Source of the DNA: Acinetobacter rudis
Lineage (GTDB): Bacteria; Pseudomonadota; Gammaproteobacteria; Pseudomonadales; Moraxellaceae
DNA: 64,000 bases
Assembly: GCF_031157835.1 (NCBI RefSeq)
Contig: NZ_JAVIDR010000001.1
Location: 248,001 to 312,000 of the forward strand
Direction: 5' to 3'
The translations under genes and the position numbers were made by a program. Each line of letters starts with the position of its first letter. Position 1 is the stretch's first letter. The notes below the pieces were generated by a model. It saw only the letters and a program-made list of their open reading frames with translations. It did not search any database and had not been told where the DNA came from. This document shows positions 58,593 to 64,000 of this stretch, in pieces.

Positions 58593-59152
58593 TTGTGGAC
58601 CCATTTCCTTTTGCAAAAATATTACAGGTTGCTTGTTAAGCAATCCCATGATTGACAATGCCAAATTGATAATATGACATTCACCCTTTTGGTAAAAAAC
58701 ACCAAGGGCGATAGTGCACATCTAAATATTAGACGTGCGCAATGAATCATAACGCCTCCATTGGCATCATCACTCACTTTATACTCGACAGTGTCGAGCA
58801 ATTTTTTTTGCAAATTGGCTTAGAAAAAACAATAAAATGATTATTTTTTCTAAAACAGCTCACGTAATTGTTTATCCATTTGATCAAATAGTGTTGTATC
58901 AAACGACAAAAAAACGCATTAAATCTATTGCCCTTTTCACCTCATGCAGACTTGTTAAATGCTAACATGAACTCAACAGCCTATTGATTTTATTGACACA
59001 TACCACCTATAAATTTACTAAATATAGACATTGCATTGCCAAGTTACATATGAAGGTCCAATCCAAAATTTCAACCCCTGTAACAATAGTTTATGTTTTT
59101 TTGCATAAAAAAAAGGCGCACATTACATGAATGTGCGCCTTTTGCTGTCAAA
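58593..59152 (-). other. Intergenic region upstream of sucA
   Basis: This 560-bp stretch separates the sdh operon from sucA. At its right end lies the sdhB terminator, so sucA must have its own promoter here. The rest is AT-rich and has no credible gene; a 63-codon frame at 58622-58813 is just the upstream extension of non-coding sequence. Confidence 0.5.
59111..59143 (-). terminator. Terminator of the sdh operon
   Basis: AAAAGGCGCACAT and ATGTGCGCCTTTT pair perfectly across a seven-base loop ten bases beyond the sdhB stop, with T-runs on the minus strand. Confidence 0.92.
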
Positions 59153-59863
59153 TTAACCTACTTGGTCAAGTAACATGCTACGAATGTGTCCAATCGCCTT
59201 CGTTGGGTTTAAGCCCTTAGGACATACTGATACACAGTTCATAATACCTTTACAACGGAACAACGAGAATGGATCGTCCATACGATTCAAACGGTCTTGA
59301 GTTGCTGTATCACGAGAGTCAATGATAAAACGATAAGCATTCAATAATGCTGAAGGACCCAAGAATTTATCTGGGTTCCACCAGAACGATGGGCATGAAG
59401 TTGAACAACATGCACAAAGAATACACTCATATAAACCATTTAAGTGTTCACGCTCTTCTGGAGATTGTAAACGCTCTTTCGCTGGTGCTGGTTGGTTGTT
59501 AATTAAGAAAGGTTGAATCTTGTCATACTGATCGTAGAACTGATTCATATCAACAACCAAATCCTTAATTACTGGTAAACCAGGTAAAGGACGAATCACG
59601 ATTTTCTCAGGCAAGTCGTTTAAGTTCATTAAACATGCCAAACCGTTTTTACCGTTGATGTTTACACCATCAGAACCACAGATCCCTTCACGGCAAGAAC
59701 GACGGAAAGTTAATGATTCATCTTGAACTTTAAGCGCAAGCAAAGCATCAAGCAACATACGGTGCTTATCAGTGAGCTCTAGCTTAAAAGTTTGCATGTA
59801 CGGTGCTTTATCCTTGTCAGGATCATAGCGGTAGATTTCGAATGTACGAGTACCTCTACTCAT
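59153..59863 (-). CDS. sdhB: Succinate dehydrogenase iron-sulfur subunit
   Basis: SdhB carries the three Fe-S clusters that pass electrons from FAD to ubiquinone. The 236-residue protein has the 2Fe-2S motif (CREGICGSDGVNINGKNGL then AC), and the ferredoxin-like clusters in CILCACCSTSCPSFWWN and CKGIMNCVSVCPKGLNP. It lies 14 bp after sdhA and is the last gene of sdhCDAB. Confidence 0.97.
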   Translation of the reverse strand: MSRGTRTFEIYRYDPDKDKAPYMQTFKLELTDKHRMLLDALLALKVQDESLTFRRSCREGICGSDGVNINGKNGLACLMNLNDLPEKIVIRPLPGLPVIKDLVVDMNQFYDQYDKIQPFLINNQPAPAKERLQSPEEREHLNGLYECILCACCSTSCPSFWWNPDKFLGPSALLNAYRFIIDSRDTATQDRLNRMDDPFSLFRCKGIMNCVSVCPKGLNPTKAIGHIRSMLLDQVG

Positions 59864-59877
59864 CTTATTTCTCCCGA

Positions 59878-61713
59878 TTAGAATGTACGTGGTGCAGGTG
59901 GAATTGGATCAACAGTCAATGGGTTGAAACGTACTGGCTTATACTCTAGACGGTTGTCTACTGAATACCACAATGTATGTTTCATCCATTCATCATCACG
60001 ACGACCATAAGAGTATGTCGGATGATCAGCTGGCAATTCATAATCCACAACTGTATGTGCACCACGGCACTCTTTACGTGCAGCAGCAGAAATCAAGGTC
60101 GCTTTAGCAACTTCATACAAGTTTTCAACTTCTAATGCTTCAACACGAGCTGTGTTAAATACTTTAGATTTGTCTTTCAAATGAATGTTACGTACACGTG
60201 GCTCGATTGCAAGAATTTGCTTAACACCTTCGTCCAATAATGCTTGTGTACGGAATACACCTGCGTGATCTTGAACGATATCACGAATTGCATCTGCAAC
60301 TTCTTGAGCATTTTCACCTGATGAAGACTCATCTAAATGGCGAATACGTTTCAAAGTAGCTTCAAGTACATTCGTAGGAAGTGGTTGATATTCATCACCA
60401 TGGTGTTTAGTAACATAATCAATGATATGTTCACCAGCAGCTTTACCAAATACAACCAAGTCAAGCAATGAGTTTGTACCTAAACGGTTTGCGCCATGTA
60501 CAGATACACATGAACACTCACCAATTGCATAGAAACCTTTAACAGGTTGTGTATAGTTCTCTGTACCAGGTACAGGAAGTACGACTTGACCATGCATATT
60601 TGTTGGAATACCACCCATTTGATAATGGATCGTTGGTACAACAGGAATAGCTTCTTTTGTAATATCTACGTTGGCAAATTTCTTACCAATTTCAAATACT
60701 GAAGGTAGACGTTTCATAATTGTGTCTGCACCCAAGTGTGTCATATCTAACAAGATATGATCGCCTTTAGGGCCACAACCACGACCTTCTTTAATTTCTT
60801 GGTCCATTGAACGTGATACGAAGTCACGAGGTGCCAAATCTTTCAAAGTTGGTGCATAACGTTCCATGAACGGTTCACCATCTTTATTACGCAAGATCGC
60901 GCCTTCACCACGACAACCTTCTGTCAACAATACACCAGCACCAGCTACACCAGTAGGGTGGAACTGCCAGAATTCCATATCTTGTAATGGAATACCAGCA
61001 CGTGCAGCCATACCAAGACCATCACCAGTATTGATATAAGCATTTGTTGATGCGCGGTACACACGACCAGCACCACCAGTAGCAAACAATGTCGCTTTCG
61101 CTTGGAATACAGCAATATTACCTGTTTCTTGGTCAATTGCGGTTACACCAAGTACTTCACCTTGCTCATTACGAATTAGGTCAAGTGCAATCCATTCAAC
61201 GTAAAATTGAGTACCCATTTTTACGTTGCTTTGGTAAAGCGTATGTAAAAGCGCATGGCCTGTACGGTCAGCCGCAGCACATGCACGTGGAACAGGCTTA
61301 TCACCATAGTTTGCAGAGTGACCACCGAAAGGACGTTGGTAAATTGTACCATCAGCATTACGGTCAAATGGCATACCAAGATGTTCTAACTCATAAACAA
61401 CTTTTGGTGCTTCACGACACATAAATTCGATTGCGTCTTGGTCACCTAACCAATCCGAACCTTTTACTGTGTCATAAAAGTGAAAATGCCAGTTATCTTC
61501 TTGCATATTACCCAAAGACGCACCGATACCACCTTGAGCAGCAACTGTGTGTGAACGTGTTGGGAATACTTTAGTGAGTACTGCAACTTTCAAACCCGCT
61601 TGAGCAAGCTGGTAAGAAGCACGCATACCTGAACCACCACCACCAACGATGACAGCATCGAAAGTGAGGTTTTGAATATTTGAATAATCTTCTTTAGGGG
61701 TTATCGCGCCCAT
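59878..61713 (-). CDS. sdhA: Succinate dehydrogenase flavoprotein subunit
   Basis: SdhA oxidises succinate to fumarate at a covalent FAD. The 611-residue protein has the FAD Rossmann motif VIVGGGGSGMRASYQLA, the His that binds FAD in TRSHTVAAQGGIG, the HPTGVAGAGVLLTEGCRGEG substrate loop and HGANRLGTNSLLDLVVFG. It lies 12 bp after sdhD. Confidence 0.97.
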   Translation of the reverse strand: MGAITPKEDYSNIQNLTFDAVIVGGGGSGMRASYQLAQAGLKVAVLTKVFPTRSHTVAAQGGIGASLGNMQEDNWHFHFYDTVKGSDWLGDQDAIEFMCREAPKVVYELEHLGMPFDRNADGTIYQRPFGGHSANYGDKPVPRACAAADRTGHALLHTLYQSNVKMGTQFYVEWIALDLIRNEQGEVLGVTAIDQETGNIAVFQAKATLFATGGAGRVYRASTNAYINTGDGLGMAARAGIPLQDMEFWQFHPTGVAGAGVLLTEGCRGEGAILRNKDGEPFMERYAPTLKDLAPRDFVSRSMDQEIKEGRGCGPKGDHILLDMTHLGADTIMKRLPSVFEIGKKFANVDITKEAIPVVPTIHYQMGGIPTNMHGQVVLPVPGTENYTQPVKGFYAIGECSCVSVHGANRLGTNSLLDLVVFGKAAGEHIIDYVTKHHGDEYQPLPTNVLEATLKRIRHLDESSSGENAQEVADAIRDIVQDHAGVFRTQALLDEGVKQILAIEPRVRNIHLKDKSKVFNTARVEALEVENLYEVAKATLISAAARKECRGAHTVVDYELPADHPTYSYGRRDDEWMKHTLWYSVDNRLEYKPVRFNPLTVDPIPPAPRTF

Positions 61714-61725
61714 GATCTCTTCCTA

Positions 61726-62091
61726 TCAGTTCGCCCAAAAAATCTGGATAGCCCAGATGGCATACGCAAACACTGCAATAATGACAGCCGAAGTCAACAC
61801 CAAACGTAAACCCGATGCTGAAGGACCCATTTGACGAGTTGTTACGTAGTCAGTAAATACCTGCCACATACCAATCCATGCGTGTGCGATAAGTGATAAG
61901 ACTGCCAACAATGAAAGAACTTTCATTGGTAAAGTCATCATAAAGCCAGACCATTGTTCATAGTTAAAACCACCATTACAGATGATCCAACCTAAGACAA
62001 CAACGGTATATACTGAAAGTACAACAGCACTTACGCGCTGAATATACCAATCACGAGAACCTGATCCTGTTAATCCTGTAGCACTTTTCAT
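61726..62091 (-). CDS. sdhD: Succinate dehydrogenase membrane anchor subunit
   Basis: SdhD with SdhC anchors the complex and forms the quinone and heme sites. The 121-residue protein has three membrane segments (VVLSVYTVVVLGWIICNGG, VLSLLAVLSLIAHAWIGMW and LVLTSAVIIAVFAYAIWAI). The axial heme ligand is the His in LIAHAWIGMWQV, and DYVTTR follows. Its ATG at 62091 overlaps the sdhC stop by one base (TAATG); a second ATG at 62106 overlaps sdhC more and is less likely. Confidence 0.93.
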   Translation of the reverse strand: MKSATGLTGSGSRDWYIQRVSAVVLSVYTVVVLGWIICNGGFNYEQWSGFMMTLPMKVLSLLAVLSLIAHAWIGMWQVFTDYVTTRQMGPSASGLRLVLTSAVIIAVFAYAIWAIQIFWAN

Positions 62092-62483
62092 TAGAACATA
62101 ATCCATACAAAGGCTGCGACAATACCAATCACAGACAAGATTAATGAAATTGTAGCTGCAACACGACCACTTTGAAGTTCTTCAGCAACTCCAAGATCTG
62201 CTAACAAGTGCTTGATACCATTAATGAAATGATAGATCAAGCCGGCTACAAAAACCCAAACGACAAAGCGTACAATGAGATTTCCAAATACGACAGTTTT
62301 AACGTACTCAAATCCTTCTGGTGAAGATAACGACTTATCTAAAATCCATAGTAATACTGGAACCAATAAGAATACGATTACACCTGAGAGGCGGTGTAGA
62401 ATTGATGCAATAGCCACGGGTGAGCGTAAGTTTACCGCTAACACTTGACCCATGGACAAATTGACAGGTCTGTTGCTTTTCAC
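62091..62483 (-). CDS. sdhC: Succinate dehydrogenase cytochrome b556 subunit
   Basis: The roughly 130-residue protein has three membrane segments and the SdhC signature SPVAIASILHRLSGVIVFLL, with the heme/quinone His in LIYHFINGIKHLLADLG. Two starts compete: ATG 62492 (133 residues), with a distant GGAG, and GTG 62483, which has AGGA eight bases ahead and begins KSNRPVNLS. I favour 62483 for spacing, but an annotator could choose 62492. It heads sdhCDAB and is divergent from gltA across about one kilobase. Confidence 0.92.
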   Translation of the reverse strand: MKSNRPVNLSMGQVLAVNLRSPVAIASILHRLSGVIVFLLVPVLLWILDKSLSSPEGFEYVKTVVFGNLIVRFVVWVFVAGLIYHFINGIKHLLADLGVAEELQSGRVAATISLILSVIGIVAAFVWIMF

Positions 62484-63467
62484 AGCGGGCATCCTGTAAG
62501 TAAAAACTCCGGCTGGAGTTTGTTAGAATTAATTCGAAGGAAAGCTGGCATCGTCAGGCAAGCAAATGCCTAATCTTTTAAAACGACACTGAATTATAAA
62601 GCGTCAGTAGTTAAATTTCAAACCATCTCGTTGCCAAGCCTTGCAAAATATTGACAAATAAGAATCATTTACAAAACTGATTTTATTCATCTACTTCTAT
62701 ATTTTGCGCAATTGTACTGCAAATCAATTATAAATAATGCGCATTCATTTCAATTTTATTGATTTCATTTTTTGAGCTAAGTTGCTTTTCTTCATTCAAC
62801 ATTAGACTAAAGCATAAACATCAAACACCCAACCAACACATGTTCCTGTACGTTTTATCCACATCAATTAGAAATAAAACAAAAAAATATAAGACACATT
62901 TTGTTTAATTTTAAAACCCTACTCTTTTATATCTTGCTTCATTTTTTAAAGTATACAAATAATGATTTGTACCAGTTAAAACCATTTAAACAAAAAAAAT
63001 TGTGGTCTAGTTCACACCAGTTTTGTGCTAATTTTAGCCAAAGAATTTTAAAAGTGAAAAAAATTATTTCAATATTTATCAAGCTACATGCAACAGATAA
63101 AAGCAGGTGTTTTCGCCTGAAACACCCAGTGTTTTATCGTTTCAATTTTTTTGGTTTTTAAAATGGATTAAAAATCGCACACCTTTTCTAAGAAAAAAAA
63201 TTTTTTATTCGTCATGTCACTAATAATTTTCTGCACCAACTTTGTAATTTGACTTATTATATCGTGTCGTCGCTATTGTAAGATGCTTAAGCCAGCATGA
63301 AATGCATGCTGAAATATATGTGATTAACAGATATTTATCCCTAAGTATAATTGACAAACTTGCAGCGACTACTTAGCTTATAGCAAATTTTAGATCCGTC
63401 TGATTCAACAACAAAATTGAACATTTTGAATTAGATACAATATCCACCAGGACAGGAGATATGTTGA
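62484..63467. other. Long divergent intergenic region between sdhC and gltA
   Basis: Almost one kilobase of AT-rich sequence has no credible gene. It must carry the sdh and gltA promoters. A GGTGTTT/AAACACC hairpin lies near 63104-63126 and a CAGCAT/ATGCTG inverted repeat near 63294-63312. A TTG-initiated 86-codon frame at 62901-63161 lacks a ribosome binding site and is rejected as a gene. Confidence 0.55.
63352..63380 (+). promoter_or_regulatory. Candidate gltA promoter
   Basis: A perfect TTGACA -35 box is followed after 17 bp by TAGCTT as a weak -10. The site lies about 90 bp before the gltA ATG. Confidence 0.4.
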
Positions 63468-64000
63468 ATGTCTGAAGCAACTGGCAAAAAAGCCGTACTC
63501 GAGCTTGATGGCAAAAAAATTGAATTACCAATTTACAGCGGCACATTGGGCCCAGATGTAGTTGACGTTAAAGACGTATTGGCCTCAGGCCATTTCACTT
63601 TTGATCCTGGCTTTATGGCTACTGCTTCATGTGAGTCAAAGATCACTTTTATCGATGGTGACAAAGGTATTCTTTTACACCGTGGATATCCAATTGACCA
63701 ACTTGCAACTCAAGCATCATATCTTGAAACTTGCTATCTATTGTTAAATGGTGAACTTCCGACTGCTGCTCAAAAAGCAGATTTTGAAGTTAAAGTTAGC
63801 CAACACACTATGGTTCACGATCAAGTAAGTCGTTTCTATAACGGTTTCCGTCGTGATGCTCACCCGATGGCTATAATGGTTGGTGTTGTAGGTGCATTAT
63901 CTGCGTTCTATCACAACAATCTTGACATCGAAGATGTTAACCATCGTGAAATCACAGCTATTCGTTTAGTTGCTAAAATTCCTACGCTTGCAGCGTGGAG
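63468..64000 (+). CDS. gltA: Citrate synthase, type II (3' end outside window)
   Basis: Citrate synthase condenses acetyl-CoA and oxaloacetate. The first 177 codons are visible, from [20 protein letters not shown] through [40 protein letters not shown] and [19 protein letters not shown]. These follow the NADH-sensitive hexameric type of gamma-proteobacteria. AGGAG lies nine bases before the ATG. Divergent placement from sdhCDAB is the same as in E. coli. Confidence 0.97.
   Translation, partial: MSEATGKKAVLELDGKKIELPIYSGTLGPDVVDVKDVLASGHFTFDPGFMATASCESKITFIDGDKGILLHRGYPIDQLATQASYLETCYLLLNGELPTAAQKADFEVKVSQHTMVHDQVSRFYNGFRRDAHPMAIMVGVVGALSAFYHNNLDIEDVNHREITAIRLVAKIPTLAAW

Noticed and set aside
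62901..63161. 86-codon frame in the sdhC-gltA gap
   Set aside because: It begins with TTG, has no ribosome binding site, and its composition simply reflects AT-rich non-coding DNA.

Overview
The window looks like a chromosomal segment of an Acinetobacter species. It is AT-rich, and it carries the gene order rubA-rubB-estB-oxyR, which was described in Acinetobacter baylyi ADP1. Long-form isocitrate lyase, a CysN with an unusual tail, an OsmC-YcaO fusion and an orphan RsxB next to nth fit the same group. I cannot assign a species from sequence alone.

Layout. 1-8.5 kb: the 3' part of a YqiK-type flotillin, an NlpE-type lipoprotein, aceA (glyoxylate shunt) with a divergent LysR regulator, a PaeA/YtfL-type CBS membrane protein and a CitMHS citrate transporter. 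8.5-18.4 kb: an unknown cytosolic protein, a quinone oxidoreductase, a thioredoxin, cysDN (sulfate activation), a yafC/dkgB divergent pair followed by an MFS exporter, and lysS. 18.5-25.3 kb: an unknown exported protein, the rubredoxin electron-transfer operon with estB and oxyR, ispA, and a solitary prpF. 25.5-28.4 kb: two tandem AroP-like permeases.

28.46-32.8 kb is the only accessory-looking stretch. It begins directly at tRNA-Arg(CCT) and holds six small hypothetical genes on the minus strand, two gene fragments, a 40-bp tandem duplication, an 18-bp perfect inverted repeat resembling fused IS ends, two copies of a promoter-like upstream element, and a 13-of-15 match to the tRNA 3' end at its far side. 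It reads as a decayed tRNA-associated island whose remaining genes resemble orphan immunity genes. That function is inference only.

32.8-50.7 kb: conserved housekeeping genes (ycaO fusion, fau, lon, rlmH, ygiD-like, a META/DUF4377 lipoprotein, gdhA, rsxB-nth, adk, a DUF445 protein, mrdA, rsmD) with several small unknown genes and a well-supported small-RNA candidate between lon and rlmH. 50.8-64 kb: the TCA cluster on the minus strand (sdhCDAB, then sucAB-lpd-sucCD) with gltA divergent and cut by the window end. Together with aceA, gdhA and the citrate transporter this makes the window rich in central carbon metabolism. Most convergent gene pairs are separated by clear bidirectional hairpin terminators. 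I found no CRISPR array, no intact mobile element and no rRNA.
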